A stretch of DNA of 64,000 nucleotides from Rhizobium leucaenae USDA 9039 (GTDB lineage: Bacteria; Pseudomonadota; Alphaproteobacteria; Rhizobiales; Rhizobiaceae): positions 62,001-126,000 of the forward strand of contig NZ_AUFB01000015.1 of NCBI RefSeq assembly GCF_000426285.1, read 5' to 3'. The position numbers and the translations under genes were made by a program. A model generated the notes under the pieces. It searched no databases. It was not told the DNA's origin and worked only from the letters and a program-made list of their open reading frames with translations. This document shows, one piece after another, positions 33,693 to 41,622 of the stretch; within the stretch, counting starts at the first letter, position 1, and each line of letters opens with the position of its first letter.

Positions 33693-34454
33693 ATGTTTCC
33701 GCTTTCGTCCAGATCCCGCCGACCTGTTCCCAAGCCGCCCGCGCCGGAAACGCGCACGTTGGACGTGGCCGGCCGGCTGATGCCTCTGACGATCCGCCAG
33801 CACGAGCGGGCGACACGGATTACGCTCAGGATAGAGCCCGGCGGACGGGCGCTGAAGATGACCATTCCACGCGGCCTCGCCGCCCGCGAGGTCAACGCCT
33901 TCCTCGACCGGCATCAGGGCTGGCTGCTGACCAAGCTTGCAAAATTCTCCACCCAGGAAAATCTTCAAAGCGGCAGCGAGATCCTCTTGCGCGGCATTCG
34001 CCATCGGATCGAGCACACCGGCAGCCTGCGCGGCCTGACCGAGGCGGTCATCGCTGACGGCGTGCCGATTCTGCGCGTCAGCGGCCTACCGGAACATGCC
34101 GGCCGGCGCGTCGCGACCTTCCTCAAGAAGGAGGCGCGCACCGATCTGGAAAGGCTGGTGGCGGTGCATACCAAAGCAATCCGCGCAACGGTCTCCTCCA
34201 TCAGCATGAAGGATACCCGCAGCCGCTGGGGTTCCTGCTCCTCGGGGGGAAATCTGAGCTTCTCCTGGCGCATCGTTATGGCACCGCCTCTCGTCATCGA
34301 CTATCTCGCCGCCCACGAGGTCGCGCACCTACGCGAGATGAACCACGGCCCGCGCTTCTGGGCACTCTGCCGCAAGCTCTGCCCCGACATGGATGAAGCC
34401 AAGGCCTGGCTGAAGCGTCACGGCAGCCAGTTGCATGCGATCGACTTCGATTGA
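33693..34454 (+). CDS. YgjP-like zinc metallopeptidase domain protein
   Basis: A 253-residue protein with the YgjP (DUF45)-type metallopeptidase fold. The zinc motif is HEVAHLREMNHGPRFWALC (HExxH plus the downstream His) near residues 210-228, preceded by SMKDTRSRWGSCSSGGNLSF and IDYLAAHEVAH. Substrates of these proteins are unknown; some lie in operons with restriction or repair genes, which is not the case here. The start is set at ATG 33693 (MFPLSSRSRRPVP); a TTG at 33654 would add 13 residues, and neither has a clear ribosome site. Confidence 0.88.
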   Translation: MFPLSSRSRRPVPKPPAPETRTLDVAGRLMPLTIRQHERATRITLRIEPGGRALKMTIPRGLAAREVNAFLDRHQGWLLTKLAKFSTQENLQSGSEILLRGIRHRIEHTGSLRGLTEAVIADGVPILRVSGLPEHAGRRVATFLKKEARTDLERLVAVHTKAIRATVSSISMKDTRSRWGSCSSGGNLSFSWRIVMAPPLVIDYLAAHEVAHLREMNHGPRFWALCRKLCPDMDEAKAWLKRHGSQLHAIDFD

Positions 34455-34506
34455 GCGGACCGCTAGGGTTGACGTAAGCCGCCCAGGCCCTCTGCCGCGC
34501 TGAGGT

Positions 34507-34938
34507 TCATTCAGGCATGGCAATGCGGATGGGACGTGTTCCGATCGGGGCGCCGGTCGCGCGGTCGATGGTGACGGGGTCGATTTCGGTACCAGCCTCA
34601 GCGTCAAAGAACCGTGTCACATCACCGCCGGCGCGATGCTTGCGTCCCCATGCTCCAATCGCAAACAGGACCGGCAGGAAGTCCTGGCCTGCGGCGGTCA
34701 GCACATACTCGTCGCGCGGAGGTCGTTCCGAATAGCGCCGCTTCTCCAGCAGGCCATCTTCCGTAAGCGCGGACAGGCGACTGGTCAGCATCGTCGGCGC
34801 GATACCCAGGCTCTTACGGAACTCGTCGAAGCGAGTGAGGCCCGCATGGGCATCGCGCATGATCAGCATGGTCCACGCGTCGCCCACCAATGCAAGGCTG
34901 CGGGCGATCAGACATGGCTGGTTCGAAAGATTCTTCAT
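34507..34938 (-). CDS. HxlR-family winged-helix transcriptional regulator
   Basis: A 143-residue MarR-like regulator of the HxlR class. Hallmarks are NQPCLIARSLALVGDAWTML near residues 5-24 (Cys8 often acts as redox sensor), IMRDAHAGLTRFDEFRKSLG, IAPTMLTSRLSALTEDGLLE and YVLTAAGQDFLPVLFAIGAW. The start ATG 34936-34938 is the family norm. It is divergent from an SDR gene across an 89-bp gap with repeated GATAGT half-sites, so it probably controls that gene and itself. Confidence 0.92.
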   Translation of the reverse strand: MKNLSNQPCLIARSLALVGDAWTMLIMRDAHAGLTRFDEFRKSLGIAPTMLTSRLSALTEDGLLEKRRYSERPPRDEYVLTAAGQDFLPVLFAIGAWGRKHRAGGDVTRFFDAEAGTEIDPVTIDRATGAPIGTRPIRIAMPE

Positions 34939-34948
34939 GTCGATATCT

Positions 34949-34981
34949 TTTTGATAGTGACTTACTATTATTTTGATAGTA
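34949..34981. promoter_or_regulatory. candidate operator of the HxlR regulator
   Basis: TTTTGATAGT occurs twice in direct orientation at 34949-34958 and 34971-34980, 22 bp apart (two helical turns). TACTAT at 34963-34968 forms an inverted repeat with ATAGTA at 34976-34981. The site lies between the divergent regulator and SDR genes. Confidence 0.55.
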
Positions 34982-35027
34982 ACAGAATGTTCATTGATGT
35001 TCCATGACAAAATGAAGGCGGAAATCG

Positions 35028-35843
35028 ATGAGCAACACAGAACGCGGCGTCGCCCTGGTCACCGGCGCTTCCTCAGGTATCGGTTTGGTGACTGCGCAAG
35101 CGTTGCGGCGCGCGGGATACCAGGTGTTTGGAACCAGCCGCAAGCCTACGCCGGATACTCCGGACGGCGTTGCGATGCTGGTCTGCGACGTCACCGATGA
35201 TGAATCGGTGCAAAGGACGATCGATGAGATATTGGCTCGCGCCGGACGGATCGATCTTCTCGTCAACAATGCCGGTATCGGACTGCTTGGCGCGGCGGAG
35301 GAATCCTCCGTTGCGCAAGGAAAAGCTCTGTTCGACGTGAACCTGTTCGGCGTCCTGCGCATGACGAATGCAATACTTCCAGTGATGCGACGTCAGCGAA
35401 AGGGCAGGATCATCAATATGAGTTCCATTCTGGGGCTGATCCCCGCTCCCTACAATGCGCTCTACGCATCGACCAAGCACGCCATTGAGGGTTATTCCGA
35501 ATCCCTTGACCACGAGGTCCGCACGCAGGGTATCCGCGTCGTGCTTGTGGAGCCCGGCGTCACCCGCACGTCCTTCGAGGAGAACCTGACGCGACCGGAT
35601 CATCCGCTTCCGCTATACGATACCGCTCGCACCAATGCAGAGAAACTGATGCGCGAGATAATTGGGACGGGGGATGCGCCGGAGGTGGTCGCTGATATGG
35701 TGGTCAAAGCCGCCAACGCCGCATCGCCGAAGAGACGCTACACTGCTGGAAAGGCAGCGGGGCAAGTCCGTTTCATACGCCGCTTCCTGCCGGAGTCTTT
35801 CGTCGACAAGAATCTTCGCAAGTTTAGCAGGCTCCCCGACTGA
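35028..35843 (+). CDS. short-chain dehydrogenase/reductase family oxidoreductase
   Basis: A 271-residue classical SDR. The NAD(P) loop is ALVTGASSGIGLVTAQAL near residues 9-26, NNAG lies in DLLVNNAGIGLLGAAEE, and the catalytic triad is Ser in INMSSILGLI with YxxxK in LYASTKHAIEGYSESL. FEPGV-type VLVEPGVTRTSFEEN follows. The substrate is unknown. Pairing with a divergent HxlR regulator suggests induction by a small electrophile or quinone-type signal, which is only an inference. Confidence 0.92.
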   Translation: MSNTERGVALVTGASSGIGLVTAQALRRAGYQVFGTSRKPTPDTPDGVAMLVCDVTDDESVQRTIDEILARAGRIDLLVNNAGIGLLGAAEESSVAQGKALFDVNLFGVLRMTNAILPVMRRQRKGRIINMSSILGLIPAPYNALYASTKHAIEGYSESLDHEVRTQGIRVVLVEPGVTRTSFEENLTRPDHPLPLYDTARTNAEKLMREIIGTGDAPEVVADMVVKAANAASPKRRYTAGKAAGQVRFIRRFLPESFVDKNLRKFSRLPD

Positions 35844-36038
35844 TAGCCTCCGTCGCCGGTCGCGCCAAGGCACGTCGTAATCGCGATAGAGTAAAATGTG
35901 AGCCGTTGTTTTGGGGAAGACCGTCATGTGCGCTCAAGCCAAAAGTCTCCCCAGCCGGCTGCCGCCGAGCAGCGCAAAATTCCCCGGATCGTCGCGTTTA
36001 GGCTCGACTCTTTTGCAATTTCATGTCACTCCGCTGCC

Positions 36039-36713
36039 ATGAACCCCGATATCAAAATTTGTGGCCTGAAGACGCCGGAAGCCGTAGATCGCGCTCTTGA
36101 GCGCGGCGCCACCCATATCGGCTTCATCTTCTTTGAAAAGAGCCCGCGCTATGTCGAGCCGGACGTTGCCGGCCAGTTGGCGGAACGCGCGCGCGGCAAG
36201 GCAAAGATCGTCGCCGTGACGGTCAATCCCAGCAATGACGATTTGGATGAGATTATCTCGCTGGTACGCCCGGATCTGCTGCAGCTTCACGGCAATGAAA
36301 GCCCGGAGCGTGTGCTGACCATCAAAGCGGTCTATAATGTGCCCGTCATGAAGGCCATGGCGGTGCGCACTGCCGACGATCTGAAGCGGGTGGAATCCTA
36401 CATCGGCATCGCCGACCGCTTCCTGTTCGATGCCAAGCCGCCCGCCGGTTCGGAACTGCCGGGCGGAAACGGCGTGTCCTTCGATTGGAGCCTGATGAGC
36501 TGGCTCGACGATCGGGTGGACTACATGCTGTCCGGCGGCGTCAACAAGGACAATGTCGCTGAGGCGCTTGCCTCCACCAAGGCCACGGGCATCGATCTTT
36601 CCTCCGCCCTCGAAAGTGCGCCGGGCGTGAAGGATCTCAGCAAGATCGACCAGTTTTTCGACGCTTTTGCAGAAGCATGCCTGCCGGAACCGGCAGCAGG
36701 GAGTAGAGAGTGA
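36039..36713 (+). CDS. trpF: phosphoribosylanthranilate isomerase
   Basis: A 224-residue TIM-barrel enzyme of tryptophan synthesis. Family motifs are DIKICGLKTPEAVDRALERG at residues 4-23, IGFIFFEKSPRYV, LLQLHGNESPERV and the C-terminal phosphate site MLSGGVNKDNVAEAL with GIDLSSALESAPGVKD. The start is ATG 36039; an open frame upstream to 35898 has no similarity. The 195 bp before it hold no other gene and should contain the operon promoter. It overlaps trpB as GTGA. Confidence 0.95.
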   Translation: MNPDIKICGLKTPEAVDRALERGATHIGFIFFEKSPRYVEPDVAGQLAERARGKAKIVAVTVNPSNDDLDEIISLVRPDLLQLHGNESPERVLTIKAVYNVPVMKAMAVRTADDLKRVESYIGIADRFLFDAKPPAGSELPGGNGVSFDWSLMSWLDDRVDYMLSGGVNKDNVAEALASTKATGIDLSSALESAPGVKDLSKIDQFFDAFAEACLPEPAAGSRE

Positions 36714-37924
36714 ACCAGACGCCAAAGCTTAATTCCTTCCGCGCCGGCCCTGATGAGGATGGCCGTTTCGGCATTTACGGTGGCCGTTTCGTCGCCGAAA
36801 CGCTGATGCCGCTGATCCTGGATCTCCAGGAGGAATGGAACAAGGCGAAGAACGATCCAGCCTTCCAGGCGGAGCTGAAATCGCTCGGCACCCATTATAT
36901 CGGCCGCCCCAGCCCGCTTTATTTCGCTGAGCGCCTGACGGCCGAGCTTGGCGGCGCGAAGATCTATTTCAAGCGCGAAGAGCTGAACCATACCGGCTCT
37001 CACAAGATCAACAATTGCATCGGCCAGATCCTGCTTGCCAAGCGCATGGGCAAGACCCGCATCATCGCCGAGACCGGCGCCGGCCAACATGGTGTGGCAT
37101 CCGCAACCGTCGCTGCCCGCTTTGGCTTTCCCTGCGTCGTCTACATGGGCGCGACCGACGTCGAGCGCCAGGCGCCGAACGTTTTCCGCATGAAGCTTCT
37201 CGGCGCCGAGGTGGTTCCGGTCACCGCCGGCAGCGGCACACTGAAGGACGCCATGAATGAGGCCCTTCGCGATTGGGTCACCAATGTCGATGACACCTAT
37301 TACCTGATCGGCACGGCCGCCGGCCCGCATCCCTATCCGGAAATGGTCCGCGACTTCCAGTCGGTGATCGGCACGGAAGCCAAGCAGCAGATGCTCGAGG
37401 CTGAAGGCCGCCTGCCGGATCTCGTCATCGCTGCCGTTGGCGGCGGTTCGAATGCCATCGGCATCTTCCATCCCTTCCTCGATGATGAGGATGTCAAGAT
37501 CGTCGGCGTCGAAGCCGGCGGCAAGGGCCTTGAGGGTGACGAGCATTGCGCCTCCATCACCGCCGGTTCGCCCGGCGTGCTGCATGGCAACCGCACCTAT
37601 CTGCTGCAGGATGGCGACGGCCAGATCAAGGAAGGCCATTCGATTTCGGCCGGCCTCGACTATCCCGGCATCGGCCCGGAACATTCGTGGCTGAACGATA
37701 TCGGCCGCGTCGAATATGTGCCGATCATGGACCATGAGGCGCTGGAAGCCTTCCAGACGCTGACCCGCCTCGAAGGCATCATCCCGGCGCTGGAACCGAG
37801 CCACGCGCTCGCCGAAGTCATCAAGCGCGCGCCGAAAATGGGCAAGGACGAGATCATCCTGATGAACCTCTCCGGCCGCGGCGACAAGGACATCTTCACC
37901 GTCGGCAAGATTCTGGGAATGTGA
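36710..37924 (+). CDS. trpB: tryptophan synthase beta chain
   Basis: A 404-residue PLP enzyme that condenses indole with serine. The PLP lysine is K99 in LNHTGSHKINNCIGQILLAK, with GRPSPLYFAERL before it. Also seen are AETGAGQHGVASATVAARFG, the phosphate loop VGGGSNAIGIFHPFL and SAGLDYPGIGPEHSWL. The start is GTG 36710, overlapping the trpF TGA. The trpFBA-accD-folC order is typical of rhizobia, with the other trp genes elsewhere. Confidence 0.97.
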   Translation: MNQTPKLNSFRAGPDEDGRFGIYGGRFVAETLMPLILDLQEEWNKAKNDPAFQAELKSLGTHYIGRPSPLYFAERLTAELGGAKIYFKREELNHTGSHKINNCIGQILLAKRMGKTRIIAETGAGQHGVASATVAARFGFPCVVYMGATDVERQAPNVFRMKLLGAEVVPVTAGSGTLKDAMNEALRDWVTNVDDTYYLIGTAAGPHPYPEMVRDFQSVIGTEAKQQMLEAEGRLPDLVIAAVGGGSNAIGIFHPFLDDEDVKIVGVEAGGKGLEGDEHCASITAGSPGVLHGNRTYLLQDGDGQIKEGHSISAGLDYPGIGPEHSWLNDIGRVEYVPIMDHEALEAFQTLTRLEGIIPALEPSHALAEVIKRAPKMGKDEIILMNLSGRGDKDIFTVGKILGM

Positions 37925-37934
37925 GTTAGACGCC

Positions 37935-38774
37935 ATGACCGCACGTATGGACAAACGCTTTGCCGCTCTGAAGGCTGAGGGCCGCCCGGCACTCGTCACC
38001 TATTTCATGGGTGGCGATCCCGATTACGAGACCTCGCTCGGCATCATGAAGGCACTGCCGGAAGCCGGCGCCGACGTCATCGAACTCGGCATGCCCTTTT
38101 CCGATCCGATGGCCGACGGCCCGGCGATCCAGCTTGCCGGCCAGCGCGCCCTGAAGGCCGGACAGACGCTGAAGAAGACGCTGCAGCTCGCCGCCGATTT
38201 CCGCAAGACGGATAGCGAAACGCCGATCGTGATGATGGGCTACTACAATCCGATCTATATCTATGGCGTCGAGAAGTTTCTCGACGACGCAATTGCCGCT
38301 GGGATCGACGGCCTTATCGTCGTCGATCTGCCACCGGAAATGGATGATGAACTCTGCATCCCGGCGATCCGCAAAGGCATCAATTTCATTCGGCTCGCGA
38401 CACCGACCACCGACGACAAGCGCCTGCCGACCGTTCTCAACAACACCTCCGGCTTTGTCTATTATGTGTCGATGAACGGTATCACCGGTTCGGCGCTGCC
38501 GAACCCGTCACTGGTCTCCGGCGCCGTCAAGCGCATCAAGCAGCATACGGACCTGCCGGTCTGCGTCGGTTTCGGCGTCAAGACGGCCGAGCATGCCAAG
38601 CTGATCGGCGCCTCCGCCGATGGCGTCGTCGTGGGTACGGCCATCGTCAACCAGATCGCCACCAGCCTGACCAAGGACGGCAAGGCAACCGCCGACACCA
38701 TCCAGGCCGTCGCGACGCTGGTGCGCGGTCTCTCGACGGGAACGCGTTCGGCGCGCCTTGTTGCTGCCGAATAG
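37935..38774 (+). CDS. trpA: tryptophan synthase alpha chain
   Basis: A 279-residue TIM-barrel subunit that cleaves indole-3-glycerol phosphate and channels indole to TrpB. The catalytic Glu and Asp lie in VIELGMPFSDPMADGPAIQL. Other parts are LVTYFMGGDPDYETSLGIMK, PIVMMGYYNPIYIYGVEKF, GLIVVDLPPEMDDEL and VYYVSMNGITGSALP, with VCVGFGVKTAEHAKL near the phosphate site. It starts 10 bp after trpB. Confidence 0.96.
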   Translation: MTARMDKRFAALKAEGRPALVTYFMGGDPDYETSLGIMKALPEAGADVIELGMPFSDPMADGPAIQLAGQRALKAGQTLKKTLQLAADFRKTDSETPIVMMGYYNPIYIYGVEKFLDDAIAAGIDGLIVVDLPPEMDDELCIPAIRKGINFIRLATPTTDDKRLPTVLNNTSGFVYYVSMNGITGSALPNPSLVSGAVKRIKQHTDLPVCVGFGVKTAEHAKLIGASADGVVVGTAIVNQIATSLTKDGKATADTIQAVATLVRGLSTGTRSARLVAAE

Positions 38775-38864
38775 TTTTCCCACATAGGCGGAAGCTTCGA
38801 CCGGAGTAGGTTGAAGAAACGGCCTGTCCATATCGGTTAATTCAGTCGATCAGGAGTTTTCGAA

Positions 38865-39776
38865 TTGAACTGGATCACGAATTACGTCCGCCCGCGGATC
38901 AATTCCATGCTGGGCCGCCGCGAAGTGCCGGAAAATCTCTGGATCAAGTGCCCGGAGACCGGCGAGATGGTCTTCCACAAGGATCTGGAAGACAATAAGT
39001 GGGTCATTCCCGCTTCCGGTTTCCATATGAAGATGCCCGCCAAGGCTCGCCTTGCCGATCTCTTCGACAATGGCGAATATGAAGCGCTGGCGCAGCCGAA
39101 GGTCGCGCAGGATCCGCTGAAGTTCCGCGATTCCAAGAAATATACCGACCGCCTGAAGGACAGTCGCGTCAAGACCGAGCAGGAAGACACGATTCTCGCT
39201 GGTGTCGGCAGGGTTCAGGGTCTGAAGCTCGTCGCTGTCGTGCATGAATTCAATTTCATGGGCGGTTCGCTCGGCATCGCCGCCGGCGAGGCGATCGTCA
39301 AGGCGTTCGAACGCGCCATTGCCGAAAAGTGCCCGCTGGTGATGTTCCCGGCATCGGGCGGGGCGCGCATGCAGGAAGGCATTCTGTCGCTGATGCAGTT
39401 GCCGCGCACGACGGTCGCCGTCGACATGCTGAAGGAAGCTGGCCAGCCCTATATCGTCGTGCTGACCAATCCGACGACCGGCGGCGTCACGGCGTCCTAC
39501 GCCATGCTCGGCGATGTCCATCTTGCGGAACCGGGCGCGGAAATCTGCTTTGCCGGCAAGCGCGTCATCGAACAGACGATCCGCGAAAAGCTGCCGGAAG
39601 GTTTCCAGACCTCGGAATATTTGCTTGAGCACGGTATGGTCGACATGGTCGTCAAGCGCCATGACATCCCCGACACCCTGGCGACGCTGCTGAGGATACT
39701 GACCAAGAAGCCGGCGAATGACGTGTCTGCCAAGGACATGAACGGCGCGGCGCTGCCGATGGTGGCGAGGGCCTGA
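38865..39776 (+). CDS. accD: acetyl-CoA carboxylase carboxyltransferase subunit beta
   Basis: A 303-residue carboxyltransferase subunit that, with AccA, transfers CO2 from carboxybiotin to acetyl-CoA. Core motifs are EFNFMGGSLGIAAGEAIVKA, PLVMFPASGGARMQEGILSL, TNPTTGGVTASYAMLGDVHL and AEPGAEICFAGKRVIEQTI. The N-terminal zinc-finger region keeps only C29 (KCPETGEM...WVIPASGFHM); the other three Cys of the usual four are replaced. The start is TTG 38865 after a CAGGAG site. Confidence 0.95.
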   Translation: MNWITNYVRPRINSMLGRREVPENLWIKCPETGEMVFHKDLEDNKWVIPASGFHMKMPAKARLADLFDNGEYEALAQPKVAQDPLKFRDSKKYTDRLKDSRVKTEQEDTILAGVGRVQGLKLVAVVHEFNFMGGSLGIAAGEAIVKAFERAIAEKCPLVMFPASGGARMQEGILSLMQLPRTTVAVDMLKEAGQPYIVVLTNPTTGGVTASYAMLGDVHLAEPGAEICFAGKRVIEQTIREKLPEGFQTSEYLLEHGMVDMVVKRHDIPDTLATLLRILTKKPANDVSAKDMNGAALPMVARA

Positions 39777-39810
39777 TTTAGAACGGAAGGCCGAAAGGCG
39801 GGGGTGCGGG

Positions 39811-41163
39811 ATGACGGCTATGGATCAATCCGCAATGAGCGAGGCGGCACGCGAAATCGATAAGCTGATGGGACTGCATCCCAAAGGCTTCGATCTCTCG
39901 CTGGACAGAATCACCCGGCTGCTCGACATCCTCAGCAATCCGCAAAAGAAGTTGCCGCCGGTGATCCATGTCGCCGGCACCAACGGCAAGGGTTCGGTGA
40001 CGGCCTTTTGCCGTGCGCTTCTGGAGGCCGGCGGCCTGAGCGTGCATGTCCATACCTCGCCGCATCTCGTCAATTGGCACGAGCGTTATCGCATCGGCGT
40101 CAAGGGCGGCCGCGGCAAGCTCGTCGATGATGCAGTCTTCGCCGATGTGCTTCGCAGGATTGCCGACGCCAATGACGGTCAGAAGATCACGGTCTTCGAA
40201 ATCCTGACCGCAGCCACTTTCATGCTGTTTGCCGAGCATCCGGCTGATGTCGCGATTATCGAAGTCGGCCTCGGTGGCCGTTTCGATGCCACCAACGTCA
40301 TTTCCGATCCGGCCGTCTCGGTGATCATGCCGATCTCGCTCGATCACCAGCCCTACCTTGGCGACCGCGTCGAGCTGATCGCCGCCGAGAAGGCGGGGAT
40401 CATGAAACCCGGTCGTCCGGTCGTCATCGGCCATCAGGAATATGATGCCGCATTGGACGTGCTGATATCGACGGCCGAGCGGCTGCGCTGCCCAACCGCG
40501 GTTTTCGGCCAGGATTTTTCCGCCCATGAGGAGTATGGCCGGCTGGTCTATCAGGACGAGTTCGGCCTCGCCGACCTGCCGCTGCCGCGCCTGCCGGGCC
40601 GGCATCAATATGCCAATGCCGCCGCCGCCATCCGCGCCGTCAAGGCCGCCGGCTTTGTCGTGACCGAGGCGATGATGGAAAAGGCGATGACGTCGGTCGA
40701 ATGGGCGGGTCGCCTGCAGCGGCTGACGGAGGGCAATTTGTTGCCGCACGCGCCTGAAGGCGCGGAAATCTGGGTTGATGGCGGCCACAATCCCGGCGCC
40801 GGAGAGGTGATTGCCGAAGCCATGGCCAATTTCGAGGAGCGGCAGCCGCGGCCGCTGTTCCTGATCACCGGCATGATCAATACCAAGGATCCCGTCGGCT
40901 ATTTCAAGGCGTTCGCCGGCCTCGCGGAAAAGGTCTATTGCGTGCCGATCCGCGGCAGCGATTCGATGATCGATCCGGTGGTTCTGGCGGGCGCGGCCTA
41001 CGACGCTGGCTTGGTGGCCGAGCCGATGTCCGCCGTCGGCCAGGCGCTGGACGCGATCAAAGAGCTGGCCGTGCCGGATTTACCGGCGCCGCGCATTCTG
41101 ATCGGCGGCTCGCTTTATCTTGTCGGCGATGTCCTTGCCGATAACGGCACGCCGCCGACGTGA
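39811..41163 (+). CDS. folC: bifunctional folylpolyglutamate synthase/dihydrofolate synthase
   Basis: A 450-residue Mur-ligase-fold enzyme that adds glutamate to dihydropteroate and folates. The P-loop is VIHVAGTNGKGSVTAFCRAL near residues 52-71, followed by HVHTSPHLVNWHERYRI, FEILTAATFMLFAEHPADVA and EVGLGGRFDATNVI. The C-terminal part has WVDGGHNPGAGEVIAEAM. It follows accD by 34 bp, a conserved pair. A shared terminator ends the operon. Confidence 0.95.
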   Translation: MTAMDQSAMSEAAREIDKLMGLHPKGFDLSLDRITRLLDILSNPQKKLPPVIHVAGTNGKGSVTAFCRALLEAGGLSVHVHTSPHLVNWHERYRIGVKGGRGKLVDDAVFADVLRRIADANDGQKITVFEILTAATFMLFAEHPADVAIIEVGLGGRFDATNVISDPAVSVIMPISLDHQPYLGDRVELIAAEKAGIMKPGRPVVIGHQEYDAALDVLISTAERLRCPTAVFGQDFSAHEEYGRLVYQDEFGLADLPLPRLPGRHQYANAAAAIRAVKAAGFVVTEAMMEKAMTSVEWAGRLQRLTEGNLLPHAPEGAEIWVDGGHNPGAGEVIAEAMANFEERQPRPLFLITGMINTKDPVGYFKAFAGLAEKVYCVPIRGSDSMIDPVVLAGAAYDAGLVAEPMSAVGQALDAIKELAVPDLPAPRILIGGSLYLVGDVLADNGTPPT

Positions 41164-41175
41164 CAAAATCCAACC

Positions 41176-41208
41176 AATAAAAAGCCCGGTCGAACCGGGC
41201 TTTTTAGT
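41176..41208. terminator. bidirectional terminator between folC and trxA
   Basis: AAAAAGCCCGGT-CG-AACCGGGCTTTTT is a nearly perfect palindrome with an A-run on the left and a T-run on the right, placed between converging genes. Confidence 0.88.
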
Positions 41209-41226
41209 CAATTCAGTCGATACCAA

Positions 41227-41547
41227 TCAAGCGGCACTGGAAATCCAGCTCTGCAGAGCGGTCTTGGGAGCGGCGCCAACCTTGATGTCGGCAACTTCGC
41301 CGGCCTTGAACATGGCAAGCGTCGGGATCGAGCGAACGCCGAACTGGGCAGCCAGTTCCGGGTTTTCATCGATGTTGAGCTTGGCGACCTTCACCTTGCC
41401 TTCGAACTGCACAGCGAGCTCTTCGAGAGCAGGCGCAATCATCTTGCACGGACCGCACCATTCGGCCCAGAAATCAACGACGACAGGCTCTGCGGACTGC
41501 AGGACTTCGGCAGCGAAGTTGGAGGTATCGACTTTCACGGTAGCCAT
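41227..41547 (-). CDS. trxA: thioredoxin
   Basis: A 106-residue thioredoxin, the general cytoplasmic disulfide reductase. The active site is VVVDFWAEWCGPCKMIAPAL near residues 22-41, with the cis-proline in FGVRSIPTLAMFKAGEVADI. It begins MATVKVDTSNFAAEVLQ. It is the last gene of the minus-strand run that starts at divL, 75 bp beyond addA. The length is standard. Confidence 0.96.
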   Translation of the reverse strand: MATVKVDTSNFAAEVLQSAEPVVVDFWAEWCGPCKMIAPALEELAVQFEGKVKVAKLNIDENPELAAQFGVRSIPTLAMFKAGEVADIKVGAAPKTALQSWISSAA

Positions 41548-41622
41548 AGGCTGCTCCTTACCAGGATTTGCGGGTTGCTAGATATGTGATGGTGCGGTGC
41601 CCAAATTTCAATATTTGGTATT

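Noticed and set aside
36521..37999. 492-residue open frame antisense to trpB
   Set aside because: Spans the ends of three certain genes on the other strand; no domain recognised.
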